A DNA stretch of 32,655 nt from Pinguiococcus pyrenoidosus (GCA_019677205.1 JAAMXY010001314.1:1-32655), one strand, 5' to 3'. Numbered from the stretch's first letter, positions 10,125 through 20,616 are shown. Notes: generated by a model not told the origin, from the sequence alone. Numbers and translations are program-made.

Positions 10125-11620
10125 TTAGTCTTTGAAACCAGCGTCCTCGACGGCTTGAGCGAATTCGTGGAATGCCCTCTGCGCCGCAGGCTCGCGATCC
10201 AGAATGTCCATGGCGTCTGCTTCCTTCCCTTGCTCAATCAACTTCATCACCTTGGCTACGACCGGGTCATTGATCGCGACGTCCACACGGCTATCAAAGC
10301 TCAGGGTTTGGTACTGCCCGAGGGTAATGTCCACTGGCAGATTGTCGAGGACGTCATCTGCAGTGAGATCCGAGTAGCGCCGTGACGACGACAGCAGGCC
10401 CGACTCCCGGAGGATGATCTCCCACGTGTCCGCCAGGATACCCGCCTAGGCAAATGCACCTGCGTCAGCATGCCACTCCTTCGCCAAGACGAGCGACCCG
10501 CAACGACAAGCATGGTGGCGTTGGTACCTGGTCGGGTAGCATATCTAGGTGCGTTCGTTGCACCACGTCCCAGACTTGGGCTCTCTTCAAGTGCAGAAAC
10601 AGAGTCTGCTCCTTGTGGAGGGCGTCCATGTCCTCGTCACTCAAGGCCTCCCCACTCTGCCGCTTGCTACGCACCGCTTCAAGCAAAGGCTTCCTTTCCA
10701 GGACCTGTAGCATCGGGTGGACGCATGAGCACGTTGCTCAGGCCGGCAGCAACCTGAGGGCCGGCATTTCACGGTACCGTGGGCACGTCCAGAGCTCCCC
10801 TCGCCTCCAGCTCCTTCAAGATCTCGCGCACCGACATCTCCGAGGGGCGTTTCTCCGCCACGGGTGCAGCATCAGTTTCCCCCTCCTCTACTGCCGGCAG
10901 CGGCTTCTCCTCCCTCGCCGCAAGAAGCGCCCACTTCAGCTCCTCGGCAGAGTAGCTGGCATCATCCGCCAGCAGCGCCTCGGCCTCTTTGGGCGCTCGC
11001 CTTTGCAGCTCGCTGAGCAAGAGCTCCTCCGGAAGGTCGTCAGACGGCGCCAGCTCTCCCACATCGACATTTCCCTGGATCGTGTCGTCCTTCTCGAGCG
11101 CCAGATAGCGATCGATCAGCTCTTTGTCCGCCGGCGTTTGTTTCTGGTAGAGGTTTGCGAAGGCCCATCTTAGCCAAAGCGTCTTGGAGGGAGGGGTCAT
11201 CCGATGACGGCCTTCTCGTACCTTCGCCTTGCGCAGCAGTCCGGCCTCGTCTTCCGCCTCCTGGCGCCTCGCGATCTGCAGCAGATCGCGGAGGTCCTTG
11301 GCGGACTCGCACATGGCGCTCTCTTCCGTGTAGCCTCTCACGTCCAACTCCTTCCGCAGCAGAGCGACGCTCATCTGCTTGGGACTCAAAGCGCCCTGCA
11401 GAAACGCCACGGTGTCTCTCTCGCTCAGACGGAGCGCCTGCGCGGTGGCCGCGATGGTCCAGTCCACCGCGGTCTCCACTTGCGTCTGCGCGCTGGCGGG
11501 CTCCTTCGCGACGGAGAGCGCGTAGCCGCGACAGCCGGACACGCGCGCTCGCAGCGGCGCCCACGCGGACACCTGGCTGCACAGCAGAAGCACGAGGCTG
11601 CGCCAGCGGAGGTCCAGCAT
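10125..11620 (-). CDS. Plastid-targeted protein with two SAP-like helical repeats, unknown function, 3 exons
   Basis: Minus-strand exons are 11620-10778, 10704-10528 and 10445-10125, with introns of 73 and 82 bp, both phase 0, giving 446 residues. The start is ATG 11620; the frame is open further upstream but without another ATG. Residues 1-19 are a signal peptide ending VSA, followed by WAPLRARVSG: an aromatic residue at the cleavage point and a basic, Ser/Arg-containing stretch, the complex-plastid targeting pattern. Two related segments, at about 83-116 and about 262-297, share MSVxxLxKELxxRG and then a Lys-Leu-rich helix, resembling SAP-type helix-extended-helix motifs. The second is only completed across the first intron (DVPT joined to VLERKP). 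The remainder is charged and helical, ending DAGFKD. SAP motifs often bind nucleic acid, so a plastid nucleoid or RNA role is possible but unproven. Confidence 0.7.
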
Positions 11621-11983
11621 GCTGACTTTGGAGTTGGGAAGGCAGTGGCGCCAAAGGAAAAATGGCGCCAAAAAACCTCACACCGTCGAGGAACTGCCAG
11701 GCGAGAGCAAAAGCTGTTGTATCTAGAAAATAAATTAATTATATATACCAATAGTTTTTCAATATTTTTACATATTTAAATATCAATTTTATGATATGAA
11801 AATAACGCCTTTTTGGTCTTGAATCCTCAACTCCATTATCGTCGTGTTCTATGGCAGGATAGCAGCCAAAAGCTTCGGCGCCTCGTCCGGCGCCGTAGCG
11901 CACAGCTTCTCTCGGCTGCACACCTGCCCCCACTACGCATGTCACTTGTGGCACAGCCGCGGTAGACATCGGAGCCAAGCCGG
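11621..11983. promoter_or_regulatory. Divergent promoter region with AT-rich island
   Basis: 363 bp between divergent start codons of the SAP-like plastid protein and the Med22-like gene. Positions about 11720-11805 are strongly AT-rich, including long A/T stretches such as AATTAATTATATATA, while both flanks are GC-rich. No coding content. Confidence 0.45.
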
Positions 11984-12491
11984 ATGACGTCCAGTGGCGG
12001 CGAAGTGGAGCTCAGCGAAGCGGAGGAGGCGTTCCTCGAGGAAGTGGACCGCGAGATCCGTAAGTCCTGGATCTCTCATGGTTCTCGAGGTTGTGGCGCG
12101 CAGCATCAGCGAGGCCAATGTTCTTTTCGTCGCAGGAAAGCTTCGCGCTTGCTATTCGCGCTTACTAAAGGCGTCACACATCCGAACGATGGAGAGTTTG
12201 GAAGTGGATAACATGCAAATCAGCTCAAATGTCATGAAGATCGTACGTTTTGCAGCGGATGACCGCCTCGACGTCTGGAGAAGCCCTGACCTATACGCCC
12301 TCAAAAACGGTTTTCGCTCGTAGATGGCGTCATCCCAGGCGCTCCTCAAGCATATCCATCGGTTGAAAGCCAATCTTCTGCTGCACAAGAGCAAAGCGCT
12401 GGACGAGCAGATCTCGCGACAGAATGAGGAGCTTCGCTTAGAGACAGAGCAGGCCATTGCGGACGCAAATGCGCTGCTGGGGGGCGCATGA
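11984..12491 (+). CDS. Small coiled-coil protein, probable Mediator subunit 22-like, 3 exons
   Basis: Exons are 11984-12059, 12136-12242 and 12324-12491, with introns of 76 and 81 bp, GT-AG, phases 1 and 0, giving 116 residues. The protein is all helical. It has an acidic start, a central segment ending SSNVMKI, then LLKHIHRLKANLLLHK and ISRQNEELR. The latter two resemble the conserved Med22 (Surf5) core, where a LMKLVSDLKxFL helix is followed by INQRNxQLR. The spacing between the two blocks also agrees. Med22 is a small head-module subunit of the Mediator complex that bridges regulators to RNA polymerase II in the nucleus. The protein is somewhat shorter than animal Med22. The assignment rests on remembered family pattern, not a search. 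Otherwise it is an unassigned coiled-coil protein. Confidence 0.6.
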
Positions 12492-14030
12492 CGACAACGC
12501 CTCGAGAACTGCTGTTGCACGATGACAGCGGAGACGCTCGGGTGCGAGGCTTCTGGCCGTGTCCGAAAGCGAAGGACACGTTCATCGCATGAGAGAAAGT
12601 GTGCGCACAGATGGATCTGGATACATATTCCACTTGTGAGGGGAGGGGAGGGGGGTGTAATGAGCTTGCGGAATTCGCACCCCAATCGACTCCCTCCGTC
12701 CTCCACCGGCGCCTTTCGCCCCTGGCTTGGTCGGGGAGTAGGCGACGAGAGCTGGCAAGGACACCCGACTGCCGTAGAATGCCGAGACGGCGGTCTTACC
12801 ACCTTGGACATTTGGCAATGACATGTATAAGAATCTGTCAGGAAACGAACAAGCTTTCTTCATATATAATGATGTCTGTACATTGACTTTCTTGTTTGCT
12901 TCTGATGCGCTCCGCTGCCGGGACCCCCTTGAGCAGATCCACTTCACACCGTTGCTCCTCCACAAGGCGCGTTTGCGCGCCGGGAGCACAACATTCCGTG
13001 AAGCTTCCGACCTAAGCAAGCGTTCATCCTCCTCTCGCCTGAGCGGTGCATCGCATCTCGTTTTTTTTTTCCTTTTTTATTTCCTTTCCGCGCTCCGTCG
13101 CTTCCCATGGGCCGGCGACGGCTGCTTCCATGAACTCTGCACTGAACTTCTTTCGCCCGCTCCAATCGCAACGGAGCCCTCTACGCTACCCAAGGGCGAG
13201 CGCTGGGAAACGACGAATCCCCAAGGACAGTCCAGCCAAAGACATTTCCCCAAGACCACATCCTCCTAGCGCGCAAGGCGCGGCGCATCGACTCCTCCAT
13301 ACCAAATCACCACACTCGAAGACCTTGGCAAAAGTCAGATCCGAGACCGCTTTTTGTCGTTCTGGATGCGCACCACGGCGCTCGGTCCTCCTTGCCACGT
13401 TCTAAACGCTGAATCACTCACTTAGATTACGAACTCTGCCCAACTGCTCTGCACGGGATCAAAACAGAAACGGCATAAACCATGGAGGGCACTAGCGCCC
13501 CCCGCCAGACCACACTATCACTATTGTAGACCTTCCGACGGGTCCATACCGGAATGATTCGTCCTCTTCCGAGGGAATCACGCGTCAGTCTCCGGATCCG
13601 CCTCCGATCTACGTCCAATCATCCATGCGCCTTCTCTTTTTCTTTTCTTTTGAAAGTGGAACTCGAAACGAAGCCTTGCTTCTCGTACGCCTTGCATGCA
13701 TGGCTTCTGGATCGCCTGTGCATCTTCACCAGCGCACATCACCCCATCTCGCAGGTCACGATGTCTACGTGCTGCCACATAATTTGAGATACTACTATAC
13801 ACGATCGCCGCTGACCGGCTGCAGAAGCCCCCTTCTGCCAAGGCGCACGCTCGCGGCTCCCATCGATCTGTCGGACCACTCGACGCGAGCCTTTCACACT
13901 GCGCCGCGTGATCCGGAAGCCTCGTGAAAGCGCCCCCCCCACCCCCCCGTCAGCCGACATCCCCGCTTCTGAAGAAGAAAACACAAGCACCACAAGAAGC
14001 ACGACCAGGGCATCCCCAGCTCGGGAAGGC
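12492..14030. other. 1.5 kb gap between convergent genes, no supported gene
   Basis: This is the longest gap between convergent stops in the window; the others are 87-302 bp. It contains a G-rich tract near 12639-12658, a T-rich run near 13060-13085 and a C-rich run near 13927-13947. Open frames on both strands are under 150 codons, with mixed composition and no recognisable motif or convincing exon chain. I see no tRNA cloverleaf. It may hold long 3' UTRs, a non-coding RNA or a gene with short exons. Confidence 0.35.
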
Positions 14031-15203
14031 CTACATCATCGGCTTTACGCTCCCGACGCGCCAGTTCCGACCAGAACGGCCCTCCGAGTAGTTCCCGGAG
14101 GCGTTCGCGCCACCTTTTGAGACGCCGGACTGGGCCTTCGAGTCACCGCCCGCACCCTTTTTCTTGCTCATCAAAACGTCCATGTCCTCGCGGCGGACGA
14201 AGCGGCCCTTGATACGCGGCCGAGAGTCCGCAAGCTTCTTGCGGCAGTCATACTTGATCCGCTTCCGCCAGACCCGCTTGGCGCGTTTCGCGTGGAAGCG
14301 CGCGATGCGCGCCTTGCGCTGCTCCGGAGTGTAGATCCCGATGAGCTTCGGCCCCCCCTCGGCCGCTTCGCGAACGCTGTGGCTGCTTCGGATCTCGGGC
14401 TTCTCCACCTTCACGGCCTTGGCCATGGGTGGGGCCGGCATGCTGGTCGGCTTCTTGAGGATGGATGGCGCGAAGGCCTTCGCCATCTTCAAGACCGTGC
14501 CCTTCGACGAAGCGCTGCCGGAGCGATTGCTCCGCCCCTTGTCGAGCACCGGAGAGGACAGCGCGGAGGAGAAGCTCGGTATCGACAGGTTCGAGCAGCC
14601 GGAGATGGATCGCTTGACATCCGAGAAGTCCAGGCTCATCATGGCAGGCAGCATCACGTCGTTGATGTCGAGGCCCTCGAGCGCAACCGGACTGGGCAGG
14701 ACGTCGTGGTGCGAGTGGTCGTCGCCCGGCCGATCCATGTTCATCTGCTCCTCCGTCAGGTTCAGGTCGTCCACGCCACTGAGGCCGTACGTGTCGAAGG
14801 AGTGGGTACGTGCCCGCTCGGAACGGAAGGTGTCCAGGTCCAGCTCCGGCCAGGCCTCGACGGCTTCCGGGGTGAGGCTCAGGTCGTCTACGGCGTCCTC
14901 ATCGGGGCTGGTGTCGGTCGCCGCGGACACGGGCGACTGCGGCACGGTCTCGAGCAGAGAATCGAGGTCCTTGGACAAGCTCTCGAAGCCCTTGAACTCC
15001 AGTTCCTTGGTCTGCCCGAGCCGGACACCGCTTTCGTGGAGACCCATGCTCTGCGGGAACAGGTCCAAATAAGCGGTTTCGTCCGCCATGGCGTAGCTTG
15101 GGGCTTGGTCGAGGGGGCGATTCTCACCTTGGTCGGGTTGCTGAGAAGGACTGGTCCCTGCGGTTGCGTCGGTCGTGAAAGATCTCTTCTCGAACTCGGG
15201 CAT
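14031..15203 (-). CDS. CCT-domain transcriptional regulator
   Basis: Single-exon frame of 390 residues from ATG 15203 to TAG 14031. Residues about 296-338 form a CCT motif (CONSTANS, CO-like, TOC1): basic RKARIARFHAKR, then WRKRIKYDCRKK and RPRIKGRFVRRED, with the aromatic and Arg/Lys positions intact. CCT domains act in DNA binding and NF-Y association in plants and occur in algal light and clock regulators. The N-terminal 290 residues are acidic and Ser/Pro-rich, with short acidic-hydrophobic blocks (SLDFSDV, LDINDVML) that may be activation or docking sites. No B-box, receiver or GATA finger is present. The first in-frame ATG after an upstream stop is used. A 5' open frame from ATG 15382 in another frame may be a uORF or an unspliced first exon. 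Confidence 0.85.
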   Translation of the reverse strand: MPEFEKRSFTTDATAGTSPSQQPDQGENRPLDQAPSYAMADETAYLDLFPQSMGLHESGVRLGQTKELEFKGFESLSKDLDSLLETVPQSPVSAATDTSPDEDAVDDLSLTPEAVEAWPELDLDTFRSERARTHSFDTYGLSGVDDLNLTEEQMNMDRPGDDHSHHDVLPSPVALEGLDINDVMLPAMMSLDFSDVKRSISGCSNLSIPSFSSALSSPVLDKGRSNRSGSASSKGTVLKMAKAFAPSILKKPTSMPAPPMAKAVKVEKPEIRSSHSVREAAEGGPKLIGIYTPEQRKARIARFHAKRAKRVWRKRIKYDCRKKLADSRPRIKGRFVRREDMDVLMSKKKGAGGDSKAQSGVSKGGANASGNYSEGRSGRNWRVGSVKPMM

Positions 15204-16548
15204 AAACCTTCTCCGATCCCTTTTCCTCGAGCCTGCCGCTTCTCTTGGGCAGACTTTGAGCTCGAATTCCGCTTTGCCTTTGGCCTAGGCTCTTCGTCGC
15301 TTTCGAGAGCAGTCAGGAAGAACGCTTGTCTCCCAGGCTGCCGCGCACGAGCGTTGTCCGACTCGTCCGAGGAAAAATTCAAAAAAAATCGGGTCTAGGG
15401 AGAACAGGGAGAGAAACTCCTGCTCCAAAATCACGAACGCCGGGCAAAGTCACGGGCGCCGCCACCAAAAAGAACGCTGAAAGAGTACTGAGACGGCTTG
15501 AGAGGATGACGGTGAACTCCACGGAGATGGGGAATTCACACGATCTGCTAGAGGCGCTGTCTCTGCGATTTTCAGTTGACGGCCTCTTTGGAACTCCGAA
15601 GAACACGAACTTCGATGGGATACCAGAAACGTAGCGAGAGTAGTCTGCCCCTGCCCCAAGTCGCTTGAGAAAGAGGAGAGAAGAAGCAACTTCGTGGGAA
15701 GCGTGCGGCGCTGTCTGTCTATATCGTATTGCCGCCGCTTTTCCGGAGGAAGGCCCCAAGAAATGGGCGACGAGGTTAGGGTCACTCTGGGACAAAGAGA
15801 AGGCCAGCTGGACAGTTCCAGTGCTTTCGAATTGTGTTTTCAATTATTTATTTTATATTTTATAAATTATGTTATTATTATATTGAAACATTGAAATAGG
15901 GGGGACTCGAATGAATTCGAATCGAGACTACGCCAGCGTGTGCCCAATGAAATCACCAGGGAATGGCGGGAATCCACTTCCGCCTCAGTGATTCGTCCGT
16001 TCCAAGAATCTGACAAAGATTTGGGCAAGCAAGGCACTTGAGCTCAACATCAGAGGCCAATCACGGGCTGGTATCGCGGGAACCTGAACCAATGAACCGG
16101 ACGACGCATTGTGCACTCGACACGTGGCGACAGATTTCCCTTCAGCTGCTCTTAACCGGTATTTTATATTTGTAAATATCGGACCAATAACAATATATAA
16201 AAAACATTTACTGATTTATTTGAAACCGTCTAAAAAGTTTGCATACTGTAATCCATCTGCCAGGGACTGTGTGCAGTTCAACTCCAAAGAGATCGGCAGG
16301 ATCAAATTCGTGCACGGTTCCGATGCGGATGTGGCTTTCCTGGGCCGAAGAAGATCCAACGGGCGCAAACACCAGTCGCTGCGTCTCCACGGCTCTCCTC
16401 CCCCACCAGCACCAGTGCGCCGCTCTCTCCTCTGCCAAAAAGGGTGTCGGAGGCATCCCGTAGCCGATATCGTTGCCGAATTTTCCAGAAACTGGCGTTC
16501 TGGGAGTGTCTAAAGGCGTTTTCCGCGTGGCAGCCTCGATCTTTGGAG
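15204..16548. promoter_or_regulatory. Divergent intergenic region, CCT regulator / TPP II
   Basis: 1.35 kb between divergent start codons with no convincing coding sequence. It holds two AT-rich islands (about 15835-15898 and 16155-16230) and four CCAAT pentamers in the same orientation between 15944 and 16188. The plus-strand frame entering the TPP II gene is open from GTG 16444, but no ATG occurs before 16549. Confidence 0.4.
15944..16188 (+). promoter_or_regulatory. Cluster of four CCAAT boxes
   Basis: CCAAT occurs at 15944-15948, 16057-16061, 16089-16093 and 16184-16188, all on the plus strand, 360-605 bp upstream of the TPP II start. CCAAT is the NF-Y binding core. The pentamer is short, so some copies are likely chance. 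Clustering in one orientation within 245 bp of promoter sequence is the only support. Confidence 0.3.
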
Positions 16549-19500
16549 ATGGAGGTCAATTCCGCCAACGAGAGCAAGGCGGCGCCGGTGATGGATACCT
16601 CTGCGCCAGGTCTCAGCAGCGTGATCACCCTGGGCCGCAATGTGGAAAGTGACGGCGTCGCGGACGCGCCTCCCATCAGCGCGTGCCTGCCGAAGCAAGA
16701 GACCGGCGCCGAAGCATTTCTCAGGGCTTACCCCGACTACGATGGCCGCGGAGTGGTCATCGGCATCCTCGACACGGGCGTCGACCCGGGGGCGGCGGGA
16801 CTGCAGGTCACCACGGATGGAAAGCCGAAGATCCTGGACATCATCGACTGCACGGGATCGGGAGACGTGGACATGAGCAAGAGGGCTGCGCCGGAGAAAG
16901 ACGAGGACGGGAACTTCTTTGTCACCGCTCTGTCCGGCCGCAAGCTCCTTCTCAATCCCGAGTGGGTGGCGGCCGGCGGCGGTGAGACCGCCGAACTCCG
17001 ACTCGGCGTCAAGCACGCCTACGACATCCTTCCAAGGGGACTGAAGCGCCGTCTCCAGAGGGAGCGGCGAGAGGCCTGGGACAAGGAGCAGGGCAGTGCC
17101 GTGGCGTCCGTCACTAGAGCAATTACCGAGGAGAAGGAGAAGCCGGAGCCGACTGCAAGCGTTCTGGAGGACTTGGAGATTCAGCTGGAGGAGCTGCAGA
17201 GCTTCGCCGACAAGTACGACGACAGTGGACCCGTGTTCGATTGCGTCGCCTTCCTGCACGCCGAGAGTGCCTCGTGGTATGGCTACGTCGACACGGCCGA
17301 GAGCGGAGACCTCCGTCAGTGCAAGGCCATGAGAGACTTTGACAAAGACCGTGAGTGGCGAAGCATGGAGGGCTCCGCGGCCCTGAACTACGGGCTCCAC
17401 TTCTACGACGACGGCAAGACTCTGAGCATCGTGAATGACGTGGGAGCACACGGAACCCACGTCGCTGCCATCACTGCGGCGCACCATCCCGATGCGCCTC
17501 TCCTGAATGGAGTTGCGCCGGGCGCTCAAATCGTCTCGCTGCGGATCGGGGACAGCAGGCTCGGCAGCATGGAGACGGGGACGGGCATCGTGCGGGCGCT
17601 CCTCGAAGCAAAGCGGATCGGCTGCCACATGCTGAACATGTCCTACGGCGAGGCTGCTGCAGTGACGAACAAGGGCTACTTCGTTGACCTCGCCAACGAG
17701 GTTGTTCGGGAGCATGGTATGCTGCTGGTTGGCTCCGCGGGGAACAACGGGCCCGCCTTGAGCACCGTCGGATGCCCCGGAGGCACCACCGATGGCTACA
17801 TCGGCGTCGCAGCCTACGTCTCGCCCAAAATGGCGCAGATGCTGTACTCCAGCCTTGGCGCCGACGAGGACGCCAGCGCCTGCGAATCCCAAGATCTTTC
17901 CCAAGACAACGCGACCTTCGAAGCACCCGTGCCCGGTGTTGGGCAGAACTACACCTGGAGTAGCGTCGGTCCGGCGCCGGACGGTGAAAGGGGCGTGTCA
18001 ATCTCCGCTCCTGGTGGCGCCTTCACCTCCGTACCTCTGTGGACCCAGCAACGCTCCCAGCTGATGAACGGCACCAGCATGTCCAGCCCAAACGCCTGTG
18101 GAAACATTGCCCTCCTGCTCAGCGCGCAGATGCAGAAGGGCCTCTCGTTCAGCCCGCCACGAATACGCCGGGCTATTGAAATCACCGCCAAGGCGCTGGA
18201 TGGCGTCAATGTCTTAAAGCAAGGGCACGGCCTGCTACAAGTAGGTGATGCGTACGATTACCTGGACGCCACCTCGCGCATCAAGGTGGAGGACTTCTCC
18301 TTCAACGTGGAGATCAGCGGGGCTGGAGACAATCACAATGGCTCCTCTTCGGCAGTCAGCCAACGCGGAATCTACCTCCGCCAGCCGGGGTCCATCTCCG
18401 CCGTGCAGACGGCCATGGTGCGCGTCACGCCGGTCTTCAGAAAGGAGGCGAGCAATGAGGAAAGGGTGGGCTTCGAGATGCTTGCTGGACTGGAGAGCTC
18501 CCAGCCGTGGATTGTCTCTCCCGAGTACGTGGTCTTGACCCACGGCGGGAACAGCTTCGACGTCAGAATCGATCCGACGAAGCTGCCGCCGGGCGTCCAC
18601 TTTGGGTTCGTGAAGGGAGTGGACCTCGGCACGTACGAGGGCACGGACCTGCCCTCCACGAGGGCCCCGCTCTTCGAAGCGTTCGTGACGGTCATTGTCC
18701 CTCACAACATGGCGGAACGGAAGTCGGCCCCTGCTTGGGACTATGACGTGCAGCACACGATCGCTGCCGGTGCCCTCACGAGGACTTTCCTCCAGCCGCC
18801 TCAGGGCGCCACGTGGGCCGAAGTCTCCATCTCTCGAGTGGACGAGGCCGACACCGACGCCAAAGATCAAGACCGTCTGATGGCAAGCCGCCTGATTGTA
18901 CTGCACTGCTTGCAGCTTCTGCCGCAGCACCCGTATCGAGAGGCGGAGACTCAGTCGTACCTGCGCTTGTATCGGAACGACACCCGCACGAGCAAGGTCA
19001 GGCTGGAGCCTGGGCATCTCGTCGAGGTGGACGTGGGACAGTACTGGTCAAGCCTGGGGGTGACGTCCGTCCGCATCGGCGTGCGATTTCGAGGTGTCAC
19101 TCCGACGATCACCTCGCCACATCTCCAAGCTGGTTGCGGGATGCTGCCCGTCGAATTACAGCACGACGCGACGTGCCCCCGGCACGAGCGATTGAAGCCC
19201 AGCCTGGTTTTCAGGACGTTCCGACGCACCCTAGCTCCCAAGAGCGCTACCGTCGTGTGCGGTGGCGAGCGGTACCTCCTCTTCGACGGCAAGTCCACCA
19301 TTCATAGCCTCGTCCTGAAGTATGAGTTCAAGGCCTCGAGCTCCGGAAACGTGAAGCTGTCGTGGCCGACTTTGAATGATGAGCTCTATGAGTCACCCTT
19401 TGTCTCCCAGCTGTTCGTGCTCTTTGACGCGAACAAGAAGCTCTGTGGCTGCGGAGATGCGTGGTCCGACAAGGTGTCGGTCGGGAAGGGCATGCACTAC

Positions 19501-20616
19501 ATCCACCTCGTTATTCGCCATCACGACGTCAAGGTGCTGAAAAGCATGGAGGCGCTGCCTTGCGCGCAGATCTGGGATCTGCCGAAAGGCAAGATCACAT
19601 GCGACACCTACTACAGTCGCGCCGAAGCGGTCACGTCTGGCAGCAGGGCGTCTGCAAGTGTGTTGCATCCCGGCAGTCGCCAGCTGCTCTGGATAAGGGA
19701 ACCGCCGCGGTCGGCCCTTGCCAAGATAAAGGAGTCGGGAGACTTGCTGGGAAGCATCACGTACACGGAAGACATCGACGGCGGGGGCAAGCGCCCTAGC
19801 GGAAGCCGGGACCAGGTGGCGGGCTGGCCCGTCACGTACATGGTGGATGCGACGCTGCTCAGCTCTCCGGCAGACCGCGCCGCAGGTCCTGCGACCGCAG
19901 ATCCTCCTGTTCCGCCGGAGGAGGCCTATCGCAAGGCGGCAAGGGAGGCGGCTGTGAAGCATCTCAAGTCCCTCGTAGGGAAAGAGGACTTTCCGGCCAT
20001 CCTGGAACTTGCTGTTGCGGACCACGGAGAGGACCTGCAGTTCCTCGTCGCCGCGGTAGACCACAAGGAGGCCGTGGCGAAGAAGTCGAAGACCGTCAGC
20101 AGCTGGAACGAAGCCGCCGAGGCTTGCACACAGGTAGTCTCCCGGATTGACGAAGCTGAGATTGCTAGACACTTCGGCATCAAGCACGATCTCAAGGATC
20201 CCGCCGCCAAGCTTGAGCACAAGCAGATGGAAAAGAAGCGGGAATCCCTTGTCAAGGCCCTCCGAACAGCGGCGGGCTGTCACGTGAATGTGCACAAGCT
20301 AGAGAAGAGCGAGGATGCCAAGGCTGCGTTCCTTTCGACCATGGGCGAGCTCGCCAAGTGGGAAGACGTCAAGGAGCTCAAGTACTCGGATCTGCTCTAC
20401 CACAAGCACACCCTGGAGGAGAAGAAAGGCGCGGCGCTGAAGGTCCTCGCTCAGGTGATCGGGCACGACGATCCCAACGCGTGCAAGTCGCTCAGCGCGG
20501 CGGAGGCGAAGACCATCCGATCCGCTCTCTTCGCCGAGTTGGGCTGGCATCACATTGCAAAGCAGGAAGAGCTTTCAGCCATCGTAGCAGCGCCAGCGAA
20601 CCACGCGGTGCTCTAG
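16549..20616 (+). CDS. TPP2: Tripeptidyl-peptidase II (subtilisin family S8)
   Basis: Intronless, 1355 residues from ATG 16549 to TAG 20616; human TPP II has about 1249. The frame is open earlier but its first codon there is GTG, so the first ATG is chosen. The catalytic triad is visible: Asp75 in ILDTGVDPGA, His301 in VGAHGTHVAAI, Ser510 in NGTSMSSPNACG, with the oxyanion Asn in GSAGNNGP near 400. The long insert between Asp and His (about 110-290) is characteristic of TPP II and separates it from bacterial subtilisins. The C-terminal 800 residues correspond to the TPP II beta-sandwich and helical assembly domains and end in charged helices. TPP II is a giant cytosolic exopeptidase that removes tripeptides from N-termini downstream of the proteasome. 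Its stop lies 101 bp from the stop of the convergent seven-TM gene. Confidence 0.93.
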   Translation: MEVNSANESKAAPVMDTSAPGLSSVITLGRNVESDGVADAPPISACLPKQETGAEAFLRAYPDYDGRGVVIGILDTGVDPGAAGLQVTTDGKPKILDIIDCTGSGDVDMSKRAAPEKDEDGNFFVTALSGRKLLLNPEWVAAGGGETAELRLGVKHAYDILPRGLKRRLQRERREAWDKEQGSAVASVTRAITEEKEKPEPTASVLEDLEIQLEELQSFADKYDDSGPVFDCVAFLHAESASWYGYVDTAESGDLRQCKAMRDFDKDREWRSMEGSAALNYGLHFYDDGKTLSIVNDVGAHGTHVAAITAAHHPDAPLLNGVAPGAQIVSLRIGDSRLGSMETGTGIVRALLEAKRIGCHMLNMSYGEAAAVTNKGYFVDLANEVVREHGMLLVGSAGNNGPALSTVGCPGGTTDGYIGVAAYVSPKMAQMLYSSLGADEDASACESQDLSQDNATFEAPVPGVGQNYTWSSVGPAPDGERGVSISAPGGAFTSVPLWTQQRSQLMNGTSMSSPNACGNIALLLSAQMQKGLSFSPPRIRRAIEITAKALDGVNVLKQGHGLLQVGDAYDYLDATSRIKVEDFSFNVEISGAGDNHNGSSSAVSQRGIYLRQPGSISAVQTAMVRVTPVFRKEASNEERVGFEMLAGLESSQPWIVSPEYVVLTHGGNSFDVRIDPTKLPPGVHFGFVKGVDLGTYEGTDLPSTRAPLFEAFVTVIVPHNMAERKSAPAWDYDVQHTIAAGALTRTFLQPPQGATWAEVSISRVDEADTDAKDQDRLMASRLIVLHCLQLLPQHPYREAETQSYLRLYRNDTRTSKVRLEPGHLVEVDVGQYWSSLGVTSVRIGVRFRGVTPTITSPHLQAGCGMLPVELQHDATCPRHERLKPSLVFRTFRRTLAPKSATVVCGGERYLLFDGKSTIHSLVLKYEFKASSSGNVKLSWPTLNDELYESPFVSQLFVLFDANKKLCGCGDAWSDKVSVGKGMHYIHLVIRHHDVKVLKSMEALPCAQIWDLPKGKITCDTYYSRAEAVTSGSRASASVLHPGSRQLLWIREPPRSALAKIKESGDLLGSITYTEDIDGGGKRPSGSRDQVAGWPVTYMVDATLLSSPADRAAGPATADPPVPPEEAYRKAAREAAVKHLKSLVGKEDFPAILELAVADHGEDLQFLVAAVDHKEAVAKKSKTVSSWNEAAEACTQVVSRIDEAEIARHFGIKHDLKDPAAKLEHKQMEKKRESLVKALRTAAGCHVNVHKLEKSEDAKAAFLSTMGELAKWEDVKELKYSDLLYHKHTLEEKKGAALKVLAQVIGHDDPNACKSLSAAEAKTIRSALFAELGWHHIAKQEELSAIVAAPANHAVL

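Noticed and set aside
14292-15398. 368-codon plus-strand frame across the CCT gene
   Set aside because: Antisense shadow of the CCT gene; its product is repetitive in Arg, Gly and Val with no motif.
15900-15930. TTCGAAT string suggesting a tRNA T-loop
   Set aside because: No matching stem or other tRNA arms; it lies in an AT-rich promoter island.
16444-16548. N-terminal extension of TPP II
   Set aside because: The extension would start at GTG; the first ATG is 16549 and the added residues do not look like a conserved TPP II start.
16510-17904. 464-codon open frame antisense to TPP II
   Set aside because: It mirrors a clearly coding, GC-biased gene on the other strand and has no domain. Such antisense frames are expected from codon bias.
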